Source: Bolinopsis microptera
Lineage: Eukaryota > Ctenophora > Tentaculata > Lobata > Bolinopsidae
Direction: 5' to 3'
DNA: 64,000 bases
Assembly (NCBI RefSeq): GCF_026151205.1
Contig: NC_087076.1
Location: 62,001-126,000 of the forward strand
A program made the translations under genes and the position numbers. Within the stretch, counting starts at the first letter, position 1, and every line of letters begins with the position of its first letter. The notes below the pieces were generated by a model. That model did no database searches, was not told the origin of the DNA, and saw only the letters and a program-made list of their open reading frames with translations. Below are positions 1 through 16,090 of this stretch, in pieces.

Positions 1-2090
1 ATCTTGTTTTCAATTTCAAGGTTTTATATTTCAATTTAAGTTTTAAAAAATTTAACTGATTGGACCGTTTATTTTTTAAATTTTCCCCCCTGCCCCCCCC
101 ACCAAAAAATAATTAATCTTTAAACAATGTTACCCATTCCTTTAAAATTTCACTTTTTGGAAAATATGGATTTTTTAGAATTTAATTTTCCGGTTGGGGG
201 GTTCAACCATTTTACAAAGGTTGAAATTTTTAAATTCACAAATTGGAGTTATTTCAATTAGGATTTAACTGGTTTTCTGGACGATTATTTAAGGTTTTTT
301 TTCAAAATTTTTCGTTACCCCAATTGAGACCGCCATTTAATTGTAAAATTTTTTGAAAAAAATTGATTTTTTAAACTCAAAATTTGGGGTTGAGGTGTAA
401 AAATTTAAAAGGTTTACTAATTTCAGCTTTGGGGTTTATTTCAAATTAAATTTACTGATCCATTTGACAGTCATTTTAAAACTTTTAAAACATTGTTCCA
501 ATGGGGTTGACAGTTTAAATTCTAACTTTTTGGAAAAAATTATTTATTTGGATCTCAAAAATGCTTGGGGGGTTTAAAAAACTTACAAAAATTTGCATTT
601 TAAGAATTTTTCAAAATATTGGGTTTTTCAATTTTTAAAAGGGATTTAATGGAAATTGGTAAAAATTTATTTTTAAGGTTTTTACAAATAAATTTTCAAC
701 ATGTTGACCGCTTTATTTTAAAACCCCCTTTGTAAAAACAATGTTTTTTTTTATGAATCTCAAAAATGGCGGTCTGGGGTGCATCAAGCATACAAATTGT
801 TTTATTATAATTTTACGGTTTATTGGAGTTTTATTAAATTTATAAAATTGAACCATTTTTGACGATTATTAAAAGGTTTTATAAAAAAAATGGGTTTACC
901 AAACGTTGCTCAATTTACAACCTTTGGAACAATTTAATTTATTTTGGCGGAATTTTAAAAAAAAGGGGCCGTTGGGGTAAGCATTCAATTAATTTCTTTT
1001 AAAAATTTTTAAATAAAAAAGGGTTATGGTTAAAAAATTTTAAGTATTTAAATATTTGGATTTCAAAAAATTTTTAAAGGATCAAATTTTATCCACAAAA
1101 TGTTAACACCGCCATTTAATTCTAACCTTTTGAAACAATTGATTTTTAAGAATTTCTCAAAAATGGGCGGGTTAAGTTCAATGCATAAAAAAAGGTTGGT
1201 TTTCTTTAATTAAATTTAGGGAATTTAGGTTTTTTAAAATTTAAGTTTAACTTAATCTTTTTTGGGGGGAAACATATTTTTTAATAAAGGGTTTTAAAAA
1301 ATTCACAATTTTATCCATTTAAATTTTTCACTTTGGAATGTTTTTTAATTTTTAATTCTAAAAATCGTTCCCCCTTTGGGGTTTCATTTTTTGAAAAGTT
1401 TTTATAATTTAAAAATTTGGTTGTTTAATTTAAAAAATTTTTTAAATTTTTTGGTTTTTAAAAAGGTTTTTTAGGTCATTTGGGAAAAATTTTTTTCCCA
1501 AATGTTGGAAACCCAATTTTTTAAAAATCTTTTTTTTAAATTTAAAAATGGGTTTTTTAGCATAAAAAAACAAAATTTTCGTTTTTGGGTTTTTCTTTTT
1601 AAAATTTAACGGTTTTGGGCTTTATTTTAAGGTTTTTTCTTCCAAAATTGGGGGTTTTTTTTAATTTAAAAATTTTTTTTTTAAAAAAAAAAAAAACCTG
1701 TAAAAATTTTAAAATTTTCCTTTTTTTTTTTTTTTTGGAAAAAATTCTTTTAAAAAATTTAAAAAAAAAATTTTCCGATTTTTTAAAATTTTAAAAAATT
1801 TATTTTTTTAATCAAAATTTTCAGTTTTATTTTTGTTTAATTTATTTAAAAAATTTTTTTTTTAAAGGAAAAAAAAAAAAAAAAAAAGTTCCCCCCAAAA
1901 AATTTGTTAAAAAAAAAATTTTTTAAAAAATTTTTAAAAAAAAATTTTTTATTTTTTTTAATTAAAAAGGGGGGGTTTTTAAATTTTTAAGGGATTAAAT
2001 TTGGGGTTTTTAATTTTATAAAAATCTTTTCCCCATTTTTAACCGCCATTTAATTCTCCCTTTTTTTGGAAAAAATTTTTTATGAATCTC
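1..2090. repeat. Degraded copies of the 187-bp satellite, or low-quality sequence
   Basis: Phrases of the downstream satellite (for example accaccatgttgaccgcc and aaaaatggcggtctgg) recur here but are broken by homopolymer expansions and by long runs of only A and T, especially at 1,400-2,000. Degradation decreases to the right until clean units appear after about 2,090. This suggests either strongly diverged units or uncorrected long-read sequence at an assembly end. No gene is visible. Confidence 0.7.
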
Positions 2091-3890
2091 AAAAATGGCG
2101 GTTTGGGGGTCAAGTACAAAGTGTATCATAAATTTCAGCTAGGGTTTATTTAAATTTTTAAGGGATTAACTGGTTTGCGAGTCATTTTAAGGTCTATCCA
2201 AAAAATCCTTTACCACCATGTTGACGCCATTTAATTCTACACCTTTTGGAAACAATTGATTTTTATGAATCTCAAAAATGGCGGTCTGGAGGGTCAAGCA
2301 TACAAAGTGTCATCATAAATTTCAGCTATTGAGTTATTTCAAATTTAAGGATTTAACTGGATCTGGACGAGTCATTTTAAGGTCTATCAAAAAATCGTTA
2401 CCACCATGTTGACCGCCATTTAATTCTACACCTTTTGGAAACAATCGATTTTTATGAATCTCAAAAATGGCGGTCTGGGGGTCAAGCATACAAAGTGTCA
2501 TCATAAATTTCAGCTATTGAGTTATTTCAAATTTAAGGATTTAACTGGATCTGGACGAGTCATTTTAAGGTCTATCAAAAAATCGTTACCACCATGTTGA
2601 CCGCCATTTAATTCTACACCTTTTGGAAACAATTGATTTTTATGAATCTCAAAAATGGCGGTCTGGGGGTCAAGCATACAAAGTGTCATCATAAATTTCA
2701 GCTATTGAGTTATTTCAAATTTAAGGATTTAACTGGATCTGGACGAGTCATTTTTAAAGTCTATCAAAAAATCATTACCACCATGTTGACCGCCATTTAA
2801 TTCTACACCTTTTGGAAACAATTGATTTTTATGAATCTCAAAAATGGCGGTCTGGGGGTCAAGCATACAAAGTGTCATCATAAATTTCAGCTATTGAGTT
2901 ATTTCAAATTTAAGGATTTAACTGGATCTGGACGAGTCATTTTAAGGTCTATCAAAAAATCGTTACCACCATGTTGACCGCCATTTAATTCTACACCTTT
3001 TGGAAACAATTGATTTTTATGAATCTCAAAAATGGCGGTCTGGGGTCAAGCATACAAAGTGTCATCATAAATTTCAGCTATTGAGTTATTTCAAATTTAA
3101 GGATTTAACTGGATCTGGACGAGTCATTTTAAGGTCTATCAAAAAATCGTTACCACCATGTTGACCGCCATTTAATTCTACACCTTTTGGAAACAATTGA
3201 TTTTTATGAATCTCAAAAATGGCGGTCTGGAGGGTCAAGCATACAAAGTGTCATCATAAATTTCAGCTATTGAGTTATTTCAAATTTAAGGATTTAACTG
3301 GATCTGGACGAGTCATTTTAAGGTCTATCAAAAAATCGTTACCACCATGTTGACCGCCATTTAATTCTACACCTTTTGGAAACAATTGATTTTTATGAAT
3401 CTCAAAAATGGCGGTCTGAGGGGTCAAGCATACAAAGTGTCATCATAAATTTCAGCTATTGAGTTATTTCAAATTTAAGGATTTAACTGATCTGGACGAG
3501 TCATTTTAAGGTCTATCAAAAAATCGTTACCACCATGTTGACCGCCATTTAATTCTACACCTTTTGGAAACAATTGATTTTTATGAATCTCAAAAATGGC
3601 GGTCTGAGGGTCAAGCATACAAGTGTCATCATAAATTTTCAGCTATTGAGTTATTTCAAATTTAAGGATTTAACTGGATCTGGACGAGTCATTTTAAGGT
3701 CTATCAAAAAATCGTTACCACCATGTTGACCGCCATTTAATTCTACACCTTTTGGAAACAATTGATTTTTATGAATCTCAAAAATGGCGGTCTGGGGTCA
3801 AGCATACAAAGTGTCATCATAAATTTCAGCTATAGAGTTATTTCAAATTAAGGATTTTAACTGGATCTGGACGAGTCATTTTAAGGCTCT
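2091..3890. repeat. 187-188 bp tandem satellite, about 9.5 near-identical units
   Basis: The phrase ccgccatttaattctacacc recurs at 2,413, 2,601, 2,790 and 2,978, giving a period of about 187-189 bp. Units differ by only a few substitutions or single-base indels. The period is of nucleosomal size, as in many animal satellites. The same family resumes at 4,689 and occurs as one unit at 15.9 kb. Confidence 0.93.
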
Positions 3891-3894
3891 ATCG

Positions 3895-4688
3895 ATTGAT
3901 AAAATATCGACAAATGCACTCCTAATGAAAACAATGTCATGGTCCCTGGCTCTAGTAAATTTTCCGACCTTTCCTCCCCCATCTCAATTATTAAGAGCCG
4001 TATCAAAAAGCTGTTACTCATACTGGAAACCCAGCAATTGACAACACCTGGGCGTGAAATTGAGTGGCTCCCCCTAAATAGCTGGGGCATTGAACCAGCT
4101 TAGTTGATCAGCATCCCATCCCTTGCATACAATTAATTACAAAAGCGCTAATTATACCTGTTTTAAAAGCATCCTGTCTGGAAGTTCCCTGACTGCCGTG
4201 TGAATCTTTGGATCTATTTTTATATTGATATGATTTTTATATACCTATATATTCATCGCATAATTTCCATGTCTGCCTGAACAAACCTGGCACCCATCAA
4301 ATCTTACCTCTAGAAACCCCAGAACTCATCAAGCCTAGTCTGAATCAAAACTAGTTGACCAGCTACGTACAGTTCTGAACAACTGGAACCTTTTGGGCCA
4401 TGCACAAGCCAATAGCATGTTATGGGTCCTGCAGTGGGGTCTCCTTGTCCTTGGATCGGTGTTTTGATCCGTCTATTCTTAAAATTTCCATTTGTGTCAC
4501 TTAGACTCACCTAATAAATGTAATCGACACCACTGGTCCTAGTAGATTTAGCCATGGCACGACTACTCAAACGTAAACAGTTAATAGGTGTGACATACTA
4601 TTATATTCTTATAATTATATCCTATGATTGATTGCACTCCTAATAAATAAACTACATTGTTTTACTAAAAAATAACTTTGTTTACTAA
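3895..4688. other. Non-satellite segment interrupting the satellite
   Basis: The satellite breaks after ctatc near 3,894 and resumes at aaaaaatcgttacc near 4,689, so about 795 bp of unrelated sequence is inserted at one point in the monomer. Both edges contain a similar gattgat / gcactcctaat phrase (3,894-3,922 and about 4,625-4,645), as if the inserted DNA has related ends. No convincing gene is seen; the short open frames on the minus strand resemble nothing I know. Confidence 0.6.
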
Positions 4689-5361
4689 TCAAAAAAATCG
4701 TTACCACCATGTTGACCGCCATTCAATTCTACACCTTTTGGAAACAGATGATTTTTATGAATCTCAAAAATGGCGGTCTGGGGGTCAAGCATACAAAGTG
4801 TCATCATAAATTTCAGCTATTGAGTTATTTGAAATTTAAGGATTTAACTGGATCTGGACGAGTCATTTTAAGGTCTATCAAAAAATCGTTACCACCATGT
4901 TGACCGTCATTTAATTCTAAACCTTTTGGAAACAGTCGATTTTTATGAATCTCAAAAATGGCGGTCTGGGGGTCAAGCATACAAAGTGTCATCATAAATT
5001 TCAGCTATTGAGTTATTTCAAATTTAAGGATTTAACTGGATCTGGACGAGTCATTTTAAGGTCTATCAAAAAAACGTTACCACCATGTTGACCGCCATTT
5101 AATTCTACACCTTTTGGAAACAATTGATTTTTATGAATCTCAAAAATGGCGGTCTGGGGGTCAAGCATACAAAGTGTCATCATAAATTTCAGCTATTGAT
5201 TTATTTCAAATATAAGGATTTAACTGGATCTGGACGAGTCATTTTAAGGTCTATCAAAAAATCGTTACCACCATGTTGACCGCCATTTAATTCTACACCT
5301 TTTGGAAACAATTGATTTTTATGAATCTCAAAAATGGCGGTCTGGGGGTCAAGCATACAAA
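4689..5361. repeat. 187-bp satellite, resumed (about 3.6 units)
   Basis: Same monomer as 2,091-3,890, in the same orientation and nearly identical. It ends abruptly within a unit at gcatacaaattgcag, where non-repetitive sequence starts. Confidence 0.92.
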
Positions 5362-6133
5362 TTGCAGCACCTACATTATTACCTCGTAAGTCATTTGAGC
5401 ATTTATTGATAAGTTCTTACATATTTCGTATTCTACAGTTCACTCTATTTTAACTTTATCTTGTTTAATCTTATCCTAGTTAGTATATTATTGTCATTAA
5501 TTAATCCGTCATTTGCTAATTATTTGTCCCTTTTTAGGACATTCCCCTCCCACGGATTCTGCCCTCGTTGGCAGCATTGAAGGAACGTAGCCATGATATA
5601 GCAGCTACCCGTCCACTGTACCTAGAGAGAGAGCGAGAGAGCCAGCCATCCCGTAATACTACGCACATCGATCATCGTCACAGTTACCGAGCTGATTTAG
5701 GGTACGGACTTTACTACCTGGTGTTTGTTCGACTCATTAGTGATTGTATTTTTATCTACCTTTTCCAGGATTCTTATTTACTTGTTTCAATTGGTTATCT
5801 TCCAGCTATAAATTCATCTACAGTTCGAAGTTAAAACTCTAGATACAAATTCACCTAAAGTTCGAAGTCCATAATTACAATAATTTCCTGTCATAAAATT
5901 AAATCTACCATTGTAACATGAAGTTGAGTTTGAATATGCCCTGCAGTGGTTCAAACGGGCGGGTATTCCATAATATCGAATGAAATATCCATACTATAGT
6001 TTACAGGAGCCCATTCTACGTAGTTAACCTTACTACATCCCAATTTCCTGAACTACCCAACAACTAGAATCAATAAATCATCTCTAGAAAGTCCTGGAAA
6101 ATTTGGAGCCATTAAATAGGCCGTTCCGGTTCG
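5362..6133. other. Non-repetitive spacer, no recognisable gene
   Basis: An open frame at 5,568-5,834 on the plus strand (88 codons) has no recognisable domain. I see nothing else supportable in this stretch. Confidence 0.5.
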
Positions 6134-8560
6134 TCAGTTGTCGTGCTGAGAATCCGAGCACGCCTTCTTAAAGGAGGCGGAGACGGGCCTGAGGACGAGG
6201 CGGAGGGCCTGAGCGAAGGAGGAGGGATGACGAGGGCAGGAAGGGACTGCGGAGGAGGAGGCAGAGGAGGCGGCGGAGGAGGAGGAGGCGGCGGAGGAGG
6301 GGGGGATTTGAGGTAAGAGGAGAGCTGACGCTGAGGACTGAGGCGGCGGATATGACTGAGGAGAAGGAGGGGGACTTAAATGAGGAGCAGGACAGAGAGG
6401 AGGATCTGAGGGAGGATGCGGACCTGAGGCGGCTGAAAGGGAGCTGGCGGCCCTGAGGAGGAGTAGGACTGCGAAGGTGATGAGCGAGGAACGGTCTGGA
6501 GGAAGGGGTGGAGGAGGAGGCGGGGAGGCACTGGGAGGTGAGGACGATAAGGTGGAAGGGGATGAGGAAGACGCGAGGAGGATGATGATGAGGAGGGCTG
6601 CGGAGGGGCAGAGGAGGAGGCGAGGAGGCGGGAGGGGGGAGGACTTACCGCGGAGGCGGAGGAAAACTGGGGAGGAGGAGAGGGCCTGAGGAGTGTGAGG
6701 GAGGTGCGGCGGAGGATGAGGCACCTTAGTGCGGCTGCGGAGGAGGAGGATGAAGAGGCGAAAGGAGGTGGGGCGGAGGAAGGCAGAGGAGGAAGCGGAG
6801 GGAGATTGAGGAAGAGGAGGGACTGAAGAGCGGATGAGGGAGGAGGATAACTGAGGAGCCGGCGGGGGGAACTCAGAGGTAGAGGACTTGCGAGGAGGAC
6901 TGCGGAGGATGAGGGCACTTGGGAGGATGCAGAGTTCGAGAGGAGGACTGAGGGGAGGACTGCGGAGGAGATGGGACTGCGGAAGGGGAGGGGATGGAGG
7001 AGGGACTGAGGAGGATGAGGGAGGAGGCCTGGGGCGGCGGAGGACGGGGGATGAAGAGGGGGGGGACTGAGGAGGGAGAAGTCTACAGACGGAGGACTGA
7101 GGAGGAGGATGAGGCCTTGAGGGAGGATGAGGAGGACCTGAGGCGGATGCGGAGGGGGATAGACGAGAGATGGAGGACAGCGGAGGGGACTGCGCAGGAG
7201 GCTGAGGAGGAGGGACGGAAGAGGAGTATGAGGAGGAGGAGGAGGCGGAGGAGGAGGCGGAGGCCGTGAGGCGGCTGAGGAGGAGGGACTCGTGGCGGAG
7301 GAGGGGGGATGAGGAGGAGGACATGAGGCGGAGGGATGAGGACTGAGGGGATGAAAGAGGGAGATGAAGGGACTGGGAGGAGGGACTGAGCAGGCAAGCG
7401 AGGGGGAGAGGCTGAGGAAGAAGTTGAGGCGGAAGAGGACTGAGGAGGATGAGGAGGAGATGGGAGGAGGAGGAGGCGCGGGACTGAAAGCGGATGAGAG
7501 GAGGCCTGAGGAGGGGCTGAGGCCTGAGGAGGATGCAGAGGTAGATGGAGGATGAGGAGGAGGGACTGCGATGGAGGGACTGGGCGGAGACGGGACTGCG
7601 GAGGGTGGAGGCGGACGGCGGGACGAGGAGGCGGCCTGGGATGGCGGAGGGGAGGAGGGGGCCTGACAGAGGCATAGGCTGGAGGAGGCCCCATGAAGCG
7701 GCAGGGACCTGCGGAGGAGGAGGAGGGACTGAGGAGGCTGTGGAGGGGATGGAAAGAGGAGCAGGGAGGACTGCAGGAGGAGGAGGAAGAGCAGGCGGAG
7801 GAGGGGACTGAGACGAGGAGGACTGAAGAGGCGGGACCTGCGGCGGAGGATGACTGAGGAGAAGGAGGGGGACTGAGGAGGAGGATATGGACTGAAGAAG
7901 AGGCTGAGGCGGGGACCAGGAGATGAGAGGACCTGAGGAGCGCACCGACGACTGAGGACAGAGGTGGAGGAGGAGGAGTCGGCTGACAGATCAAACCGAG
8001 ACTGAGGCTGGCGAGCACGAGGCGGACTGCTGAGGACGCGCAGGCCTGCGAGGAGGCCTTATGGTGTGTGTGTGTGTGTGTGATCTTTTAGGAGGCCTAT
8101 GTGCCCTAGCTAGCGTGGCTCTGTGCCCCCCCCACCCCCCCCCCCCCCCCCCATCCCCTAGGGCGGATGAGGATGAAGAGGCGATGACGGCATGAGCAGT
8201 GGAGCACTGACTGAGGAGGATGGAGGCGCCGAGGACTGATGAAGAGGTGGAGGAGGAGGAGGATGACTGACGAGGTGGACTTGGGGCGGAGGGGGGAACC
8301 TGATGAGGAAGGAGGACTGAAGAGGAGGATCTGAGGAGGAGGATGAGGATGAGGAGGATTGAGGATGCGAGGAGCATGCAGGACTGAGAAGGAGGCCTGA
8401 GCGGAGGATGGACTGAGGAGGAGGAGGAGAAGGACTGAGGAGAGGTGGAGGAGGACTGGGAGGACTGAGGAGGACTGGGGAGGGGGGAGGCGGGGGGGAC
8501 TGCGGGAGCGAGGAGGACTGAAGAGGAGGATGCGGAGGAACAACAGGACTCTGAGTAGGA
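6134..8560. repeat. GGA/GAGGACTGAG-rich imperfect minisatellite
   Basis: The plus strand is almost pure purine, built from variants of GAGGAGGACTGAG with GGC insertions. Long minus-strand frames through it (up to 603 codons) are Ser/Pro/Leu-rich translation artefacts without domains. A TG run (about 8,066-8,083) and a C run (about 8,127-8,152) interrupt it. GGA-repeat DNA of this type can form G-quadruplex or triplex structures. Confidence 0.9.
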
Positions 8561-8584
8561 TGAGGAGGAAGGGGGGGGGGTACC

Positions 8585-8702
8585 AATGGCATAGACTGGA
8601 GACAACTGGCCATCAAATTCATCAAATGGCATAGAAATAGTTTCATGGCATAAATGAAATTGTGTTTGGCAATTCTCTCCATTATGCCAATTATTGCCAT
8701 TG
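8585..8702 (+). mobile_element. MITE-like element with AATGGCATA ends, copy 1
   Basis: It begins AATGGCATAGACTGGAGAC and ends with CTCCATTATGCCAATTATTGCCATT, so the ends are imperfect inverted repeats. It shares its interior (atcaaattcatcaaatggcata and following) with the copy at 15,301. A G run and GGTACC join its left end to the GGA array. Confidence 0.7.
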
Positions 8703-10374
8703 CATTTAGGTCTTCCTATTCGACCTATAGGATGCTTTAAATTCGCAAATATTATTAGTCCCTAGAATAAGAGACATGTTTCATGCTTTATAACGGCTGG
8801 AATGCTCGGTCAAGTCAAAGATTCTATGAGACAAATAACGAAAATAGAAATGCATTATATCAACTATATTACCAACATTTCACCTATTCAGAAGCACATT
8901 GTGAGTTGTTCAACACTGGTACAGATTCACAAAATTGACAACAACAAAGATTTTGAATGTCATCTAAGGAACAATGCATCTGATGTATTTGGTCTTCGTC
9001 ACGAGTAGCCAACACATTAGGCGATCCATGATTAGGCTATGTTCCTGGCAGTAGTACTTCATGGGGCATGACTATAAGAACTCAATCTAACCACTCCGGT
9101 TGCCAAAGTCCTGCTTGAGATTTGAAGGGACATTAAGCGTTTCTTGTACTTGCCAGCTTTCAAAACTGATTGAACATCCGCATTCAGGTTGATTGTATAT
9201 GCCGAACCCTCAGAAGAATCCAACGCGTCCCCCTTGACTCTTTGAAAGACGAGTTTTTTGTGATAAAGTCTTCTTCCTCATTGAGCGTGGTGTCTCCACA
9301 GCCGGAAGGGATAGTGTTCCATAATAAATCTGTTGATATCGTTTTTTTTCCCCCCCTCCCTCCCATCATCACCATCATCAATCCAGGTTCTACCTCATAA
9401 AGTAAGTCGTCGCATCCTCGAGGATCCAGCTTCTCCACTCCAGCTTCCAGAAAAGTTCTTGGCCATGGCGATTGCTTCCCACTCCGTTCTTCCGGATCCT
9501 GCTGACTGCGGTGTGAACACAGGGAAAATTGTTTCTTTTCCCTTCTCGAATGCCCAGTCCCTCGATTGCCGTCCAGGCGTTTTTGGCAACTTGCCTAGGT
9601 TATTATACCACCAGTCCATTCACTCGTTTGCTTTCTGCCTGTAGATTTCAACTTTTTGAGGTGCACTGTTAGTAGGGATGCAACACACTGTACTTTCCCC
9701 GTGCATTGTTGCAATTGCCAGAGGATGTGTTTCTGTACTGATAAAAGCATGTACACATTCTTCTCTCCATTTCCATGGGGCCATAGTTATCGAATCCCAT
9801 ATTTCTTGGCGACCAGATGAAAAAGGTACAACCCCGAACTAATGCAACAGCTGCTCATTCTGATCACTTCCAAGGTACTAAGTGGACGATTTAAGCATTA
9901 GGAATTGCTTCTTCTGCAGGAGTTACATCAAACCCGACGTCCAAGTCCATATAAGATCAAGGTTCCGTCTGCTTCGTTATGCTGACAGGCGAGTAAGTCT
10001 TTCTCTTTCAAGTAACCGGAAAACTGTGTTTCTCAAACAGTTCCATTTTTTTCTTTATACTTTATAGTTTAGAGTCTAATTTGGCATGATATCAGATTAT
10101 GTGATCATTACATGGCCCATGGAGAGCATTGCCCAGAGCAAATTGCCAGGAGAGCTCATAGAGTGAAGGGGCCTACTCTAAGCCAACAGGGCTCTTATAC
10201 ATTTCTGCTCAACTTCCATTTTCTCATCTAACTGCTGCTGTGCTAGCAAAACTCTTGCTTAGCTGGCACAGTGACCCTTGTCTGCGTTAGTGTACTCTGT
10301 GAGCTCAATTGTTGCCTCATGGGGAAGTAGCCTCACTCCAAACCTCACATAAGTTTTGATAATGGTCTCAATAA
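8703..10374. other. Non-repetitive region with uncharacterised open frames
   Basis: Small open frames occur, for example plus 8,802-9,008, minus 9,184-9,438 and minus 9,395-9,619. None shows a domain I recognise and the overlapping frames conflict. A decayed mobile-element remnant around 9.1-9.9 kb is possible, but I cannot name a family. Confidence 0.35.
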
Positions 10375-11270
10375 CCGTACATTAAAATTAACAACTTAAA
10401 CTGCGGTCGAATTCATTTTATTACGCCTCATTTTTTGCCGTCTACACGGCGACTCTGGATTCTGAATGTTGAGCTTGATGAGGCTGATAAATTTTTAATT
10501 GTTGACACTAGACTGTCACAATACCGAACATGATCGAAAATTTCCACAACGTATACTGTTGCCTCATGTCACCTCTCACCGGTGGTTAGCCTCATTTTCA
10601 CTCGACAAAATTTGGACGCTATAATCCGACGGATTTCATGTGCACATACATAGATATCAAGTAACAGTGCGTTGTTAACCTGTTTCCGTCCCATTAAGTT
10701 AAACGCGTCGCATTTTTTATTAGCCTATTTTGGATCCTCCACGTCGAGTCGGCGATTTTGAAATGTTGAGTTTGAAGAAAATGAATCATCTTTCATTGTT
10801 GAACGTATTAGAATAGTCAAATACCGAACCCCAACTCGAAAATATTTACACCAAGTATCTTGATTAGCCTCATTTCACCCTCTCAAGGTGTTAGGCCTCA
10901 TTTTCACCCTCGATCTTTTGAAGCTTTAAATTACCGAATTCTTAAATATAATCCCAAGGACTTTCATGTGCAACATGGGATTATCACGTACCGTGTTAGC
11001 TGTTACCTGTTTCCGTATCCATTAAAGTAAAAATGCGGTCGACTTATTTATTCGCCTCATTTTGGCCTCCTACAAGTAGACTATGCGATTTCTAAATGTG
11101 AGTTTGAAGAGGGATGAATCCAATCTTTATTGGTTGAATATTGATAGTTCACATACCGACCCACACTCGAAAAGATACCACCCAAAAAAGTATACACTTG
11201 TTAGCCTCAGTTCACCTCTCTCAAAAGGTGGTTAGCCTCATTTTCACCTGATATTTAAAGCTTTCTTAGA
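10375..11270. repeat. About 327-bp tandem repeat, three diverged copies
   Basis: An ordered set of phrases (cctgtttccgt, cgcctcatttt, tgttgag, cgaaaat, ttagcctcattttcacc) recurs three times with period near 327 bp. Copies differ by many indels, unlike the cleaner arrays elsewhere. No coding potential is seen. Confidence 0.75.
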
Positions 11271-11558
11271 TCTCGATCAAGTATAATTCACTATGGATTT
11301 TACTGGGCCGCGCTCAGCCTGGCATTCGGCGATATCTCTATATGTTGATGAAAATTAATCTCTATGTTATGAACATAATAGCCTGAGGTCCCAGGGTCAT
11401 ATGGACTTATACTTGCAACTTGCAATATCATGGCCGTAACAGAGAAAGTTCTTTTTGAAAGTGGTGCGGTTATCTTTGTTAGCCTTTTCATATGTCCCTC
11501 GAGTTTAAATCACTCATACTGGTCTGTGAGTGAGCTAGGAGGTCGCCGAACATCTTCA
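11271..11558. other. Unannotated spacer
   Basis: A 63-codon minus-strand frame (11,300-11,491) lies here without a recognisable domain. Confidence 0.3.
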
Positions 11559-15078
<3,520 letters not shown>

Positions 15079-15300
15079 AGCCGTATCGATTTTCTATACG
15101 CATACCAAAAATCAAATGCGTAACTAAAACAGAAATGAAATTACAGAAGTTTTAAATTTTTTGTCAAAAAACGAACTTTTAGGGGTGTTTCTAATGACCA
15201 GGGTCAGTACAACAAATAGAGATAAAGGTGACAGTACTAGTGGGGTGCAGACTATTCGTTATTAAATTCTCAGTTCAAAGTTTTAAAATTTAATATTTCG
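15079..15300. other. Unannotated spacer
   Basis: No gene or repeat is recognised in these 220 bp. Confidence 0.3.
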
Positions 15301-15412
15301 AATGGCATAGAATGGAGACAAATGGCATAAAATTCATCAAATGGCATAGAAATTTCATGGCATAAATGGAAATTTTGTTTGGCCAATTCTCCATTATGCC
15401 ATTTATGCCATT
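15301..15412 (+). mobile_element. MITE-like element with AATGGCATA ends, copy 2
   Basis: Same family and internal orientation as the copy at 8,585, with ends AATGGCATAGAATGGAGAC and CTCCATTATGCCATTTATGCC. Here GGTACC and the homopolymer run are at the right end, joined to the second GGA array, the opposite side from copy 1. Confidence 0.72.
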
Positions 15413-15413
15413 G

Positions 15414-15893
15414 GTACCCCCCCAGGAGGAGGATGAAGAGGAGATGGAGGACTGAGGAGGAGGACTGAGAAGGAGGACTGAGGAGGAGGGGGACTGAGGA
15501 GGAGGACTGAGGAGGAGGAGGACTGAAGAGGAGGACTTAGGAGGAGGATGACTGAAGAGGAGGAGGAGAAGGACTGAGGAGGAGGTGGAAGAGGAGGGGG
15601 ATTGAGGAGATGGAGGACTGAGGAGGAGGATGACTGAGGGGGAGGAGGAGAAGGACTGAGGAAGAGGTAGAGGAGGAGGGTGACTGAGGAGTATGTGCAG
15701 GAGGACTGGGGAGGAGGAGGAGGAGGGGGACTGAAGAGGACAGAGGAGGAGGACTGAAGAGGAGGACTGAGGAGGAGGATGAAGACTGAGGAGGATGAGG
15801 AGGAGGATGAAGAGGAGGACTGAGGAGGAGGAGGAGGAGGATGAAGAGGAGATGGAGGACTGAGGAGGAGGACTGAGAAGGAGGTGGCGGACT
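15414..15893. repeat. GGA/GAGGACTGAG minisatellite, second array
   Basis: Same purine-rich unit and strand bias as 6,134-8,560. It runs directly into a satellite monomer at about 15,894. Minus-strand Ser/Pro frames are artefacts. Confidence 0.9.
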
Positions 15894-16090
15894 GGGGGTC
15901 AAGCATACAAAGTGTCATCAGTAAATTTCAGCTATTGAGTTATTTCAAATTTAAGGATTTAACTGGATCTGGACGAGTCATTTTAGGGTCTATCAAAAAA
16001 TCGTTACGGCCATTTTGACCGCCATTTTGACCGCCATTTTGACCGCCATTTTATCCTACACCTTTTGAACATGCTCGATTTGCATGAATC
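15894..16090. repeat. Isolated 187-bp satellite monomer with internal triplication
   Basis: It matches the 2-5 kb satellite (gtcaagcatacaaagtgtcat and following phrases), but the phrase gaccgccatttt is repeated in tandem four times near 16,018-16,060. This shows that the satellite and the GGA array are neighbours at two sites. Confidence 0.85.

Noticed and set aside
6134-8700. Ser/Pro-rich frames of 145-603 codons on the minus strand and Glu/Gly/Arg-rich frames on the plus strand
   Set aside because: They follow from a purine-only repeat and overlap in several frames; no domain is present.
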